From contig JABGQA010000113.1 of assembly GCA_018644665.1 (NCBI GenBank), positions 124,001 to 188,000 on the forward strand: a stretch of 64,000 bases of DNA, written 5' to 3'. The position numbers were made by a program, and so were the translations under genes. The DNA is from Candidatus Poribacteria bacterium (GTDB lineage Bacteria; Poribacteria; WGA-4E; GCA-2687025). Positions 42,034-51,704 of the stretch are shown here, one piece after another; positions within the stretch are counted from its first letter, which is position 1, and each line of letters starts with the position of its first letter. The notes beneath the pieces are model-generated. The model worked only from the letters and a program-made list of their open reading frames with translations. It did no database searches and had not been told where the DNA came from.

Positions 42034-43074
42034 ATGAACGACCGACGCACCTTCCTCGAGGACGACCAGGACCAGGACCGGTTCCTCGAAACCGTCAACC
42101 GAGGCGTGGAATTCGCCCGCGCGCGCGCCGTGCCCCTCACGTTCGTCGGTGTGGCCGCCGTGCTGCTGATCCTGCTCGGCGTGTGGCTGGTCAATCAGCG
42201 GGCCGATGCAGGCGTGGCGGCCTACGTAGACATGCACGAAGCCCTCGCTGCGTACACCGCCGCAGGCCAGGCCTCGGCCGACGCACGCGCTTCGGAACTC
42301 ACTGCCGTGGTCGGGCGGCTGGCGTCCATCGACAGTGGTCCATACGACGCGCAGGCCCGTTACACGGAAGGGCGAGCGCTTCTCGACAACGGTTCCGCGC
42401 CGCAAGCAGCGCAAGTGTTCCGCGCCGCGGCGACACCCGGCAACGGCCCATTTGGACTCTACTCACAGCTCGGGTACGCGTCGGCGCTTGCCGCGCAGGA
42501 GGACTGGACTGGGGCGCTCGCGGCGTACTCCGACGCCTCCCTGGCCCCCTTCGAGGCTGTTCCCGGGTACGACGCCGCATGGGCCGAGGCGGCCCTTCGG
42601 CGCGGCGACATGACGCGCCTCCTCGGCCGTCCCGACGAGGCGAAGCGCGCGTACGAGGCCGTCGTCTCGACATACGAGCGCCGCCGCGACGCAGCTATCG
42701 CGGGTCAGGCCACGGAGTTGTCCGAGAACGCGGCGACCTTCCTGTCGGCTCAGGACGCCACCGCAACGGCGCCGGCGGACCTCACCGCCGCGCTCGGCGC
42801 GCTGCAAACGTGGATCAGCGCGACGCTCGCTAAGCCAGAAGCCGACCGAGTGGGCCTCTCCGACGCCGTGCGGGTTCAGAAGCAGATTGAGGAACACCTC
42901 GAAGCGCGCGTGGACATCGCCACCGCCGTAGCGGAGGGATCGCCCGAGTCCGCGAGTTACCGGTACACCCTCGCGATGGGTGACACGACGATCGCCCCTT
43001 CCCAGGGCGACTATCAGCGCGCGAAGCTCGAGTTGAGTCGCGTGGACGCGATGGGCGCTACGGCCGGCGAGTGA
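42034..43074 (+). CDS. Membrane-anchored TPR-like protein (YfgM-like architecture)
   Basis: 346 residues. An acidic N-terminus (FLEDDQDQDRFLETVNRGVE) precedes a single transmembrane helix (PLTFVGVAAVLLILLGVWLV, about 35-54), then a periplasmic helical repeat region with TPR-like units (AQARYTEGRALLDNGSAPQA, GPFGLYSQLGYASALAAQED, GDMTRLLGRPDEAKRAYEAV). This plan is that of YfgM-type proteins that assist secretion. Sequence similarity is weak. Monocistronic by its own promoter and the promoter of the next gene. Confidence 0.7.
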   Translation: MNDRRTFLEDDQDQDRFLETVNRGVEFARARAVPLTFVGVAAVLLILLGVWLVNQRADAGVAAYVDMHEALAAYTAAGQASADARASELTAVVGRLASIDSGPYDAQARYTEGRALLDNGSAPQAAQVFRAAATPGNGPFGLYSQLGYASALAAQEDWTGALAAYSDASLAPFEAVPGYDAAWAEAALRRGDMTRLLGRPDEAKRAYEAVVSTYERRRDAAIAGQATELSENAATFLSAQDATATAPADLTAALGALQTWISATLAKPEADRVGLSDAVRVQKQIEEHLEARVDIATAVAEGSPESASYRYTLAMGDTTIAPSQGDYQRAKLELSRVDAMGATAGE

Positions 43075-43134
43075 GGCCATCGTGGGCGCGATGCCCGATA
43101 TGGGGCAGCGAGGGGTGTCGACCGCCGGATTGGC

Positions 43135-43163
43135 TTGACATCACGTTTCTTGGACACTAGACT
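43135..43163 (+). promoter_or_regulatory. Predicted sigma-70 promoter of mutS2-dnaG-rpoD
   Basis: Perfect TTGACA (43135-43140), 17-bp spacer, TAGACT (43158-43163), 48 bp before the mutS2 ATG. The strongest -35 on the plus strand in this window. Confidence 0.7.
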
Positions 43164-43211
43164 CACGAAGAGCGAACTACCCGGTAACGGAATCTTTACA
43201 AAGGCGGTCGC

Positions 43212-45611
43212 ATGCGCTTTGGCGACAGCACGATTCTTGAATACGGGAAGTTCACGGAAGTACTGTCAGGATACGCGGTGTCGACCCCGGGTAAAGCCCG
43301 CGTGGGCGACATGTTCCCGTCGACCGACCCCTGCTGGATTCGCCGCGAGTTGACCGCCTGCGACGAGATGGTCGAGATCCAGGGCTCCCCCTCGCCGCTC
43401 GTCCTGCACGGCCTCCACGACGTCACGACGCAGATCATGCACTTGGCGAAGGGCGGCGTGCTCGACGCCGAATCCCTGCTCGCCGTGGCCAAGAACATCG
43501 GGGTCGCCGCGCGCGTGCGCGTGTTCCTCGACAAGCTGGACATCCGCGACGCGTACCCGACGCTCGCCGGTCGGACGAGCCTCCTCGTCGGTATGCCTTC
43601 CGTGCTCGCCGTGATCGACCGCGTCGTGAGCGCCGAGGGAGAGGTGCGTGACAACGCCAGCGACGAACTCGGCCGCATCCGATCCCAGCTCCGCCGCACA
43701 CGCGACCGCATTCAGAACCACCTCGACTCTATCCTGCAGGGATCTACGTACGAGCGCGCTCTACAGGAGCGCGTCGTTACGATCCGCAACGGGCGCTATG
43801 TGATCCCGGTGAAGCAGGACTTCAGCGGGACGGTCCGCGGGGTGATGCAGGGCCAGTCCAGCTCCGGCCTCACCGTGTTCGTCGAGCCGATGCCCGTCGT
43901 CGAGATGAACAACAAGCTGAACGAGCTCTTCGGCGAGGAAGAGCGCGAGGTGGCGCGCATACTCGCCGCGACGAGCGACGCCCTCCGCGAGCACGTCGAC
44001 GACCTACGGAACAACGCGGACGCACTCACGGAGCTCGACTTCCTCCGCGCCAAGGCGAATTACAGCCTGGACTACCGCTGCCGCGCGCCGATCGTCCCGG
44101 ATGCGCCACGCGTCGACTTGAGGGGCGCCCGACATCCCCTGCTCGAGCGGCTCTTCCGCGAGGAACGCGCCAGCGGACAGGCGCCGGAAGGGCGGGCCGT
44201 AATCCCCCTCACCGTCTGCTTCGATGATCCCGCGCGCGGGATCGTGATCACCGGCCCCAACACGGGCGGGAAGACCGTCGCGCTGAAGACGCTCGGGCTG
44301 CTGGCAGCAGTAGCGCAGTCCGGCATGCACATTCCTGTCGAGAAAGGCACGGCGCTCGGCGTCTTCGATGAGATCTACGCCGACATCGGGGACGAGCAGA
44401 GCATCGAGCAGAGCTTGAGCACGTTCTCGTCGCACATGACGAAGATCATCCGCGTGGTGAAGGAGGCCACGCCGAAGGCGTTGGTCCTCTTCGATGAGGT
44501 CGGCGCCGGCACGGACCCTGTCGAGGGCGCGGCGCTTGCGACGTCCATCATCGACGACCTCGTCGGCCGCGGCGCGCACGTGATGGTGACGACGCACCAC
44601 GGCGCCCTCAAGGTCTACGCGCACGAGCATGAGCGCATAATCAACGCGGCCATGCAGTTCGACGAAGCGTCTCTCGAGCCGACCTACCACTTGATTTCCG
44701 GCACGCCCGGCAGCAGTCACGCCCTGCGTGTCACCGAACGCCTTGGCATGCCGTCGTCGGTCCTGCAAGTGGCGCGAGACCGCGTCGGCAGCGGCGCGGT
44801 TGAGATGGAGCGGCTGATCGAGGACGTCGACAGGCTGCGGCGTGAACTCGACGCCGAGCGGCGCCTGGTACACCGGACGCTAGGTCGGGCCGAAGCGAAG
44901 CGCACGGAGCACGAGACGCGCGCCGAGGAGTTGCGTGTCCACAAGGCTGACCTCAAGCGGCGGGCCTCGGAGGAGGCCGACGCGGTCCTCCGCGACGCCC
45001 GCGGCCTGGTCGAGCGTACCGTAGCCGACCTCCGCCGTACGAGCGCATCGAAGGAGTCGATTGCCACCGCGCATCGCGACATCGCGGCGGCGCGCGTGGA
45101 TCTCCGTGGCGAGTTGGCACACGCGCCTACGGAGTCCGGCGACCCGGTGGACCCGCTCCGCGAGGGCGACCTCGTGCACATCAAGGACATGCGCACGGAC
45201 GGTGTGGTCCTGAGCGACTACGACGGGTCCGGCGCCGTTCGCGTCCGCGCCGGGTCGCTGACTGTCACGGTTCGGCGGGGTGAAGTCGAACGGCGAGAGC
45301 CGTCGGCGCTGGAGTCGATGCTCCCCAAGAAATACCGCGCCATGGCGTCCGAGAAGCGCTCCACTATCAGCGCGGACCTACACCTCATCGGCATGCGCGC
45401 CGGGGAGGCGCTCGACGAGACGGACAAGTATCTGGACGACGCCACGCTAAGTGGGCTGGATAAGGTATCGATAGTGCACGGCAAGGGCACCGGCGCGTTG
45501 CGCCGGGCGTTGCACGAGCACTTCCGCGCGCACCCGCAAGTGAGCGAGTTCCGCCTGGGAACGCTCGATGAGGGCGGCGCGGGCGTCACGATGGTCACGC
45601 TCCGCGACTGA
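43212..45611 (+). CDS. mutS2: DNA mismatch-binding ATPase/endonuclease MutS2
   Basis: 799-residue MutS-family protein without the mismatch-recognition domain, implicated in suppressing recombination and in rescuing collided ribosomes. The core/lever domain leads to Walker A GPNTGGKTVALKTLG (about residues 346-360), Walker B LVLFDEVGAGTDPVEGAALA and VMVTTHHGALK. A long charged coiled coil follows (RLIEDVDRLRRELDAERRL). The C-terminal Smr nuclease domain has ADLHLIGMRAGEALDETDKY and IVHGKGTGALRRAL. Complete. It lies 46 bp upstream of dnaG and probably shares its transcript. Confidence 0.97.
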   Translation: MRFGDSTILEYGKFTEVLSGYAVSTPGKARVGDMFPSTDPCWIRRELTACDEMVEIQGSPSPLVLHGLHDVTTQIMHLAKGGVLDAESLLAVAKNIGVAARVRVFLDKLDIRDAYPTLAGRTSLLVGMPSVLAVIDRVVSAEGEVRDNASDELGRIRSQLRRTRDRIQNHLDSILQGSTYERALQERVVTIRNGRYVIPVKQDFSGTVRGVMQGQSSSGLTVFVEPMPVVEMNNKLNELFGEEEREVARILAATSDALREHVDDLRNNADALTELDFLRAKANYSLDYRCRAPIVPDAPRVDLRGARHPLLERLFREERASGQAPEGRAVIPLTVCFDDPARGIVITGPNTGGKTVALKTLGLLAAVAQSGMHIPVEKGTALGVFDEIYADIGDEQSIEQSLSTFSSHMTKIIRVVKEATPKALVLFDEVGAGTDPVEGAALATSIIDDLVGRGAHVMVTTHHGALKVYAHEHERIINAAMQFDEASLEPTYHLISGTPGSSHALRVTERLGMPSSVLQVARDRVGSGAVEMERLIEDVDRLRRELDAERRLVHRTLGRAEAKRTEHETRAEELRVHKADLKRRASEEADAVLRDARGLVERTVADLRRTSASKESIATAHRDIAAARVDLRGELAHAPTESGDPVDPLREGDLVHIKDMRTDGVVLSDYDGSGAVRVRAGSLTVTVRRGEVERREPSALESMLPKKYRAMASEKRSTISADLHLIGMRAGEALDETDKYLDDATLSGLDKVSIVHGKGTGALRRALHEHFRAHPQVSEFRLGTLDEGGAGVTMVTLRD

Positions 45612-45657
45612 TCGTCTACGGCGTCCAACGAGTGCGAATGCAAGGGAGGGGCCGGGT

Positions 45658-47433
45658 ATGCCGTCCGGTAGGATTCCACAGGCGACGATCTCGCTGATTA
45701 GGTCGCGCGTCGACCTGGTCCGCATCGTCGAGGAATCCGGCGTTGCCCTCCGGCGCACCGGCAAGAACTTCGTCGGCAAGTGCCCGTTCCACCAGGATGA
45801 CACCCCGTCGTTCTCGGTGTCCCCCGACAACCAGTTCTACAAGTGCTTCGGCTGTGGGGCCGGCGGCACGGTGTTCACGTACGTCGAAGGCCGCGAGCAG
45901 ATCACGTTCCCGGAGGCCGTCCGCAAGCTGGCCGCCCGGGCCGGGATCGCCATCGCCGAGGAGGACGATGACCGCTCCGGTGACGAGCAGGACATCGCCG
46001 CGGCCAACCGGTTCGCACGTGAGCATTTCCACGAACGGCTCTTGGACGACGACGCGGGCAAGCCGGCGCGCGAGTACCTACTCGGGCGCGGCATCACCTT
46101 GGACACGATGCGCGAACTCACTCTCGGCTACGCGCCTGACGGCTGGGACGGCCTGCTAACGGTGATGACGACCGCAGGCTTCTCCGTGGACGCCCTCCTG
46201 GCAGCCGGGCTCCTGCGCGAGAACGACCGCGGCCGGCGCTATGACTACTTCCGCAACCGCATCATCTTCCCGATCCACGATCCAGGCGGCCGTCCCGTGG
46301 CCTTCGGGGGACGAGCGCTTGACGACTCGACGCCCAAGTACCTGAACTCCCCGGAGACCGCGGTCTACACGAAGGGGAACGTCCTGTACTTCCTAGACAG
46401 GGCGCGACGACCGATGCAAGACCAGCGGATGGTGCTCGTAGCCGAGGGCTACATGGACGTCATCGTCCTCTTCCAGGCGGGCGTGAAGAACGTCGTAGCT
46501 TCGCTCGGCACCGCCCTGTCCGACACACACGCGCGCCTGCTGAAGCGGTACACCGACGAAGTCTGCTTCGTATTTGATGGCGACGAGGCCGGCATCCGTG
46601 CCGTCGAGCGCGGGGCTCCCCAGTTCCTCCGCGAGGGGTTCAGGACGAAGGTGGTCACGCTGCCCGTTGGCCAGGATCCGGACGATTTCGTGCGCGCGGA
46701 AGGCGCCGAAGCGTTTGAAGCCCGCGTCGCGGACGCTGCGTCGTTGATCGACTTCCGCCTGAACAGGTTGGCGCGCGAGAAAGACTTCGCCGATCCGGAG
46801 ACGAAAGTCGCGGTGATCGCGGAGATGGCGGATCTCCTCCGGCATGTGCGGAACCCTATCGTGCTGCGTGACTACGCGGACAGGTTACGTCGCGAACTCA
46901 ACGTGGACGCCGCCGACCTGTCGCGGGAGCTGCGCGCGCACAAGGTCCAGGCGCCGTCGGGCCCGGTCGACCCGGCCAGTTCCCGGCGCCAGCAAGCCAA
47001 GCCTCGGCTACTAGTTGAGATGCAGTTGCTCACGCTCCTGATGTCGGAGCCGCAGCACATCCTCGGCGTGTTCGAGTCCATCAGCCCGTACGACTTCGAG
47101 GGAGAGTCGCACCAGGAACTGGGCAAGATCCTGTGGGAGTTGGCGCGCGACGGCGCCGACATCGACCCGCACGCCCTCATGGAGACATGCTTCGACGACA
47201 GCCTGCGCGAGTTGATCGCGGGCATGATGACGCAGTCGCGCTCGCTGCCGAACCCGGAGGAGGAGATCAGGGACCACGTAGAGAAGATGGTACGGGATTC
47301 CTTACGCAGAGCTGAACAGCAGTATCTCAGTAATCGTCTAGGCGAAGGCGACGCAGACGAACTCACGGTGGCCAAGGAAATGCTCGAGCTGTCGAAGCAA
47401 CGACGTGGGGCGACAGCCGGCGGCGATGGGTGA
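45658..47433 (+). CDS. dnaG: DNA primase
   Basis: Synthesises RNA primers at the replication fork. 591 residues from ATG 45658 (GGGAGGGG upstream). CHC2 zinc finger: Cys 42, His 45 (CPFH), Cys 63, Cys 66 (CFGC). The TOPRIM core is LVAEGYMDVIVLFQAGVKNV with the acidic FVFDGDEAGIRA. The C-terminal helicase-interaction domain is present (from about residue 450). With rpoD next this keeps part of the widespread macromolecular-synthesis arrangement. Confidence 0.98.
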   Translation: MPSGRIPQATISLIRSRVDLVRIVEESGVALRRTGKNFVGKCPFHQDDTPSFSVSPDNQFYKCFGCGAGGTVFTYVEGREQITFPEAVRKLAARAGIAIAEEDDDRSGDEQDIAAANRFAREHFHERLLDDDAGKPAREYLLGRGITLDTMRELTLGYAPDGWDGLLTVMTTAGFSVDALLAAGLLRENDRGRRYDYFRNRIIFPIHDPGGRPVAFGGRALDDSTPKYLNSPETAVYTKGNVLYFLDRARRPMQDQRMVLVAEGYMDVIVLFQAGVKNVVASLGTALSDTHARLLKRYTDEVCFVFDGDEAGIRAVERGAPQFLREGFRTKVVTLPVGQDPDDFVRAEGAEAFEARVADAASLIDFRLNRLAREKDFADPETKVAVIAEMADLLRHVRNPIVLRDYADRLRRELNVDAADLSRELRAHKVQAPSGPVDPASSRRQQAKPRLLVEMQLLTLLMSEPQHILGVFESISPYDFEGESHQELGKILWELARDGADIDPHALMETCFDDSLRELIAGMMTQSRSLPNPEEEIRDHVEKMVRDSLRRAEQQYLSNRLGEGDADELTVAKEMLELSKQRRGATAGGDG

Positions 47434-47510
47434 GTCGCGAACGACCACCTTGGCGCGCATCGTGATGTTCCGAGCGAAGTGGCGTCCGGCAACAAGGAGA
47501 CGGATTCAGC

Positions 47511-49295
47511 ATGGCAATACGTAACCAAGCCTCGGGCACGGCACGGACCTACTCCCGCCGCAAGGCTGCGGGCGGGAACCGTGAAGCGCTCGTCTACGAA
47601 GAAGTAGAAGACCACGACGAGTCCGAGGAAGAGTCCGTATTTACCCAGCTGGCGGCCGGCTTGCGCGGCTTCGGCATGTCACGCATGGACGATGGCGGCG
47701 TGGACGCCGCCCGAATCGACTTTGACCGTGTGAACGCGATGGACGCCGCGGCCCCCAGCGACGACGCCAGCGACGCTGACAAGGGCGACCGCTTCCTGAG
47801 TTCGCTCCTGGAACGGGAGGCCTCCGACTGGTCCTCGGACGACCCGATAAAGGTCTATCTCCGCGAGATGGGCAAGGTGCCCCTCCTGACGAAGCAGCAG
47901 GAAGTCGCCCTCTCGAAGCAGATCGAGAAAGGCCACGACATCGTCCGGGATGCCGTCCTCGAAACGCCGATGGCCATCACCGAGATCCGCAAGCTTCTCA
48001 ACGGCATGGTGAAAGAGATGCTCCGCCCCGCCGAGGTGCTCGCCCTCCCCACGCAGAGCAGATCGGGCCGAGGCACGCGCTACATCCGACAGGCTAAGGA
48101 GACGCTGGACGCCCTCAACGAAGCTCAGCTGTCCATCCGCGCCACGCGACGCCAGGGCAATGGCGAGGCCGATGAGGGCGCGCGCGAGCGTCTCCTCGAT
48201 GACGCGGCTCAGCAGAGATCCGCGGTCGCGGCGCGTCTGCGCAAGCTGAAGATCAGCCGTGAGCGCATCGCGACGATGAGCGACGGCGTCAAGCGCACCG
48301 CGTTCGAAGTCGCTCGGATGCGGAGGCATCTCGCCTACATCGCCCGGGAGACGCGGCTGACGTGCGATGAAGTCGTCACGCTCGCCGGCCGGCCGAGAGC
48401 GCGTCGTTTGCCGCAGGGGTTCAACACTCAGGCGGTCGCGCAGCTCGGCCGCGAGATCATACGGACGCGCAGGCGCATACAGCACATCGAGCACCAACTC
48501 GGCTTCTCCGTGAACCGTCTCGAGGAAATACGTCGCCGGATTCGTCGGGGCGAGTCCCTCGCCGCCGAGGCGAAGCGCGCGATCATCGAAGCCAACTTGC
48601 GGCTGGTCGTCAGCATCGCCAAGAAGTACACAGTCCGCACGCCGAACCTCATGTTCCTCGACCTGATCCAGGAGGGGAATATGGGGCTGATGAAGGCCGT
48701 GGATAAGTTCGAATACCGCCGCGGCTACAAGTTCAGCACCTACGCCACATGGTGGATTCGCCAAGCCATCAGCCGGGCCATCGCCGACCAGGCGCGCACG
48801 ATCCGCGTCCCCGTGCACATGACTGAGACGATAAACCGCCTGGCGCGCATCTCCCGGCAGTTCGTGCAGGAAACCGGACGCGAGCCCACGCCTGAAGAAC
48901 TCAGCGTGCGCATGGAGTTGCCGCCGGAGAAGGTCCACCAGATCATGCGCGTCGCCCAGGAGCCGATCTCCCTGGAGACGCCGATCGGTGAGGAAGAGGA
49001 CAGCCATCTCGGCGATTTCATCGAGGACAAGGACGTGAAGTCCCCGGTGAACGAGACCGCAGTGTCGCTGCTGAAGGAGCAGGTGGCTGGCGTCCTAGAG
49101 GGGCTCGACCCCCGCGAGGCGCAGGTCATACGCCTACGCTTCGGCATCGGCGACGGCTACCCGCGCACGTTGGAAGAGGTAGGCTCGGTCTTCAACGTCA
49201 CCCGCGAACGCATACGGCAGATCGAGGCGAAGGCCCTCCGCAAGCTGCGCCATCCCGTTCGGAGCCAGCGACTGCGCGGTCACGCCGACGCGTAA
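47511..49295 (+). CDS. rpoD: Primary RNA polymerase sigma factor (sigma-70)
   Basis: 594 residues. An acidic N-terminal ~110 residues stands in place of a clear region 1.1. Region 1.2 starts DPIKVYLREMGKVPLLT (111 on). A long non-conserved insert (about 145-345) follows. Then region 2 (AIIEANLRLVVSIAKKYT, NLMFLDLIQEGNMGLMKAVD, YRRGYKFSTYATWWIRQAIS), region 3 (IRVPVHMTETINRLARISRQ) and region 4 with HTH (TLEEVGSVFNVTRERIRQIE). The large insert and complete set of regions mark it as the housekeeping factor, in line with the many TTGxxx-N17-TATxxT promoters in the window. Confidence 0.98.
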   Translation: MAIRNQASGTARTYSRRKAAGGNREALVYEEVEDHDESEEESVFTQLAAGLRGFGMSRMDDGGVDAARIDFDRVNAMDAAAPSDDASDADKGDRFLSSLLEREASDWSSDDPIKVYLREMGKVPLLTKQQEVALSKQIEKGHDIVRDAVLETPMAITEIRKLLNGMVKEMLRPAEVLALPTQSRSGRGTRYIRQAKETLDALNEAQLSIRATRRQGNGEADEGARERLLDDAAQQRSAVAARLRKLKISRERIATMSDGVKRTAFEVARMRRHLAYIARETRLTCDEVVTLAGRPRARRLPQGFNTQAVAQLGREIIRTRRRIQHIEHQLGFSVNRLEEIRRRIRRGESLAAEAKRAIIEANLRLVVSIAKKYTVRTPNLMFLDLIQEGNMGLMKAVDKFEYRRGYKFSTYATWWIRQAISRAIADQARTIRVPVHMTETINRLARISRQFVQETGREPTPEELSVRMELPPEKVHQIMRVAQEPISLETPIGEEEDSHLGDFIEDKDVKSPVNETAVSLLKEQVAGVLEGLDPREAQVIRLRFGIGDGYPRTLEEVGSVFNVTRERIRQIEAKALRKLRHPVRSQRLRGHADA

Positions 49296-49366
49296 GCGCC
49301 AGCGTGTCCCAGGCAGGGCTCCCTTCGCGGCTGGCGGGGCGCTGCCACGCGCTTTGCCAACGTCCC

Positions 49367-49393
49367 TCCTCGTCGCGGACCGTGCGACGAGGA
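49367..49393 (+). terminator. Hairpin after rpoD, possible terminator
   Basis: In the 318-bp gap after rpoD, a perfect 10-bp stem (TCCTCGTCGC with GCGACGAGGA) closes a 7-nt loop at 49367-49393. There is no clear U tract after it. A second hairpin (GCCCGCT 49411-49417 with AGCGGGC 49435-49441) follows. The rest of the gap holds the promoter at 49520 and no gene. Confidence 0.4.
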
Positions 49394-49519
49394 CGTCATT
49401 GATGGCTTCTGCCCGCTGGGAGTTGGGTATCGTGAGCGGGCGTTGCACCGACCGACGATTTCCGGCTCCGACGCCCCCCGAGCCGACGCCTGTCAGAGCG
49501 AACACGTGCCTGTCGCGCG

Positions 49520-49548
49520 TTGTCGGACGTCCCACCGGACCGTATACT
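49520..49548 (+). promoter_or_regulatory. Predicted sigma-70 promoter
   Basis: TTGTCG (49520-49525), 17-bp spacer, TATACT (49543-49548, 5 of 6), 65 bp before ATG 49614. Confidence 0.55.
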
Positions 49549-49613
49549 TTGCACGTACAGATGCGCAGTGGCTCTGAGGTTGCGCCGAGTTCGGGACCGT
49601 TGGAAGCTGCGCG

Positions 49614-50165
49614 ATGATGCGGTCGGCCCGAGCGTGGACACGCTGGGCGACAGGCGTCGTGGCGTACGCGCTCATCGCTGCCGGCGCCGGGATGTTGGGA
49701 CCATACGGCCCTCCCGTCGCGGAGGGCGCATTCGTGGCCGTCGTGGTCCTTGTGGCAGTGGCATGGCCGGTCGGCGCGCCGGGCGGCACGGGTCGCGATC
49801 TCGGTCGCGCGCGTGCGGCGGTGGCCCAAGTAGCTTTAGCCGCGCCGATATGGGCAGTCGCGACGGGCGCAGACGCCGTGGCTGATATCGTCGTGGGCGT
49901 CGCCCTGGTGGCTTCGATCGGGATCTCGTGGGCGCTGGCAGCGAACGTGTGGCCAGCAGGCGCCGCATGGGTGGCGGCGGGCTCCGTGGTTCTAGCCTGT
50001 GTCCCGCGGGTCGGGACGCGCGGCTCGGTCGTCGCGTGGGCCTCCGCCCCGCGGGCTTTCGTCGAGGGCGTGGCGTCGACACTGGCGCACGTCGGGATCG
50101 TTGGGTCGGTGGTCGCGCTCGGCGTCCTCTGGACGCGCGTTCGCTACCGGCTGACCAGTAGTTGA
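49614..50165 (+). CDS. Polytopic membrane protein, unknown
   Basis: 183 residues, Ala/Val-rich, with about five to six hydrophobic helices (WATGVVAYALIAAGAGMLG, GAFVAVVVLVAVAWPVG, ADIVVGVALVASIGISWALA, GAAWVAAGSVVLACVP, LAHVGIVGSVVALGVLW). No family recognised. It is the first gene of a plus-strand run leading through a TPR protein and threonine aldolase. ATG 49617 is an equal alternative start. Confidence 0.65.
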   Translation: MMRSARAWTRWATGVVAYALIAAGAGMLGPYGPPVAEGAFVAVVVLVAVAWPVGAPGGTGRDLGRARAAVAQVALAAPIWAVATGADAVADIVVGVALVASIGISWALAANVWPAGAAWVAAGSVVLACVPRVGTRGSVVAWASAPRAFVEGVASTLAHVGIVGSVVALGVLWTRVRYRLTSS

Positions 50166-50223
50166 GCAGCGCTGACCGGGGCGCGCGCGAGCGTCGCCCG
50201 CACATAAGAGGGAAACCACACGT

Positions 50224-50637
50224 ATGGCGGTGACCGAAGACCAAGAGCCAGAAGCGGTCAACATAGACGACATTCTTGCGGAGGGAGACGATCCGTTCCT
50301 GCCTCCCCCTCCTCCGCCTCGCCCCGTTTTCATCGCGTCGCTACCCACGACACCTTTGGCCGAGGGCAAGTTGGCGTACCACGAGGGTGACTACGCGACG
50401 GCCGCAGAGCAACTGCAAGCCGTAATAGACAGCGACGACTACGACGACGAAAGCCGCGTGACCGCCGCCTACTGGCGCGCCGAGGCACTTGCGCGGCAGG
50501 ACGAGACGTCGGGAGCCATTGCACACTTCGATGCGGTCGCCGAAGCCTACGCTGGGCATCGCCTGGCGAGCGCGGCGATGCGTCGCGCAGATAGCCTGCG
50601 AATCCACTTCGACATCCTGTCAGGCGTGGACGGCTGA
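50224..50637 (+). CDS. Small TPR-type protein with acidic, proline-rich N-terminus
   Basis: 137 residues, soluble. The N-terminal 40 residues are acidic and carry a run of six prolines (DDPFLPPPPPPRPVF). The rest forms about two TPR-like helical pairs (LAEGKLAYHEGDYATAAEQL, AYWRAEALARQDETSGAIAH). Its stop overlaps the threonine aldolase ATG (TGATG). It may be a scaffold for the neighbouring membrane or TPR proteins. Function unknown. Confidence 0.7.
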   Translation: MAVTEDQEPEAVNIDDILAEGDDPFLPPPPPPRPVFIASLPTTPLAEGKLAYHEGDYATAAEQLQAVIDSDDYDDESRVTAAYWRAEALARQDETSGAIAHFDAVAEAYAGHRLASAAMRRADSLRIHFDILSGVDG

Positions 50638-51704
50638 TGACGCGTCCGATCGACCTCCGCAGCGACACGATCACCAAGCCCACGCCTGACATGCGTCGGG
50701 CGATGGCCGACGCGGAGGTTGGCGACGACGTCTACGGCGAAGACCCCACGGTTCGCGCGCTCGAGGAGCGCGCGGCCGAGGTCACGGGCAAGCAAGCGTC
50801 GATGTACGTGCCGAGCGGCACGATGGGCAACGCCTGCGCGGTCTTGACGCACGCCACCGCAGGTCAGTCCGCTATCATGGACGTTGAATGCCACATCTAC
50901 GTCTACGAGCAGGGCGGCGTGTCGGCGCTCGGCGGCATCCTCCCTCTCCTTACGAACAACGACAACGGGCTCCCAACGCCCGAAGACGTGCAGGGACACC
51001 TGGACCGGCCGGCGTGGTTGCACCCGTCCGTCGGTGTTGTGTGTGTCGAGAACACGCACAACCGACGCGGCGGCAGCGTCGCCGCCCCAGCTGACCTGGC
51101 TCCCTTGCATGGCGTCACGTCGGCAGCGGGCGTCCCGCTGCACATGGACGGGGCGCGCGTGTTCAACGCTGCGACCTTCCTCGGCGTTCCTGTCGCGGAC
51201 ATCACGTCGCACGTGGACTCGGTGCAGTTCTGCCTTTCCAAGGGTCTGTGCGCTCCGGTTGGCTCGATCCTTGCTGGTCCCGACGAGTTCATCACGCGCG
51301 CGCGCGCGACGCGGCGACGCCTCGGTGGAGCCATGCGCCAGGCCGGCGTCATCGCGGCCGCAGGGCTGATCGCCCTCAACGACATGCCTTCTCGGCTCCG
51401 CGAGGACCACGACAACGCGCGCCAGATCGCGGAGCAGTTGAGTCAGATAGAGACGCTCGGAATGGACCCGGGGGCCGTGCAGACGAACATCGTCATCGTT
51501 CGCACGGACGGCATCGGCGTGGCGGCGGGCGAGGTCGTCGAGCGCCTGCGCGAGCGGGGCGTCCTTGCTAGCCTATACGGGCCCACGATGTTGCGCTTCG
51601 TCACGAACCGCGACGCCACGCGCGACCAGGTGAAGGAAGCGTCGGACATCACGGTGCGGCTCTTCGAGGAGATCATCGAAGAGAAGAAGGGAACGTTGCG
51701 ATGA
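50637..51704 (+). CDS. ltaE: Low-specificity L-threonine aldolase
   Basis: PLP enzyme splitting threonine/allo-threonine into glycine and acetaldehyde. 355 residues with the family start IDLRSDTITKPTPDMRRAMA, VGDDVYGEDPTVRALEERAA, YVPSGTMGNACAVLTH, VCVENTHNRRGGSV, HMDGARVFNA and the PLP lysine in FCLSKGLCAPVGS (about residue 201). Overlaps neighbours by 1 and 4 bp, so it is co-translated with the small TPR gene and the following TPR gene. Confidence 0.95.
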   Translation: MTRPIDLRSDTITKPTPDMRRAMADAEVGDDVYGEDPTVRALEERAAEVTGKQASMYVPSGTMGNACAVLTHATAGQSAIMDVECHIYVYEQGGVSALGGILPLLTNNDNGLPTPEDVQGHLDRPAWLHPSVGVVCVENTHNRRGGSVAAPADLAPLHGVTSAAGVPLHMDGARVFNAATFLGVPVADITSHVDSVQFCLSKGLCAPVGSILAGPDEFITRARATRRRLGGAMRQAGVIAAAGLIALNDMPSRLREDHDNARQIAEQLSQIETLGMDPGAVQTNIVIVRTDGIGVAAGEVVERLRERGVLASLYGPTMLRFVTNRDATRDQVKEASDITVRLFEEIIEEKKGTLR

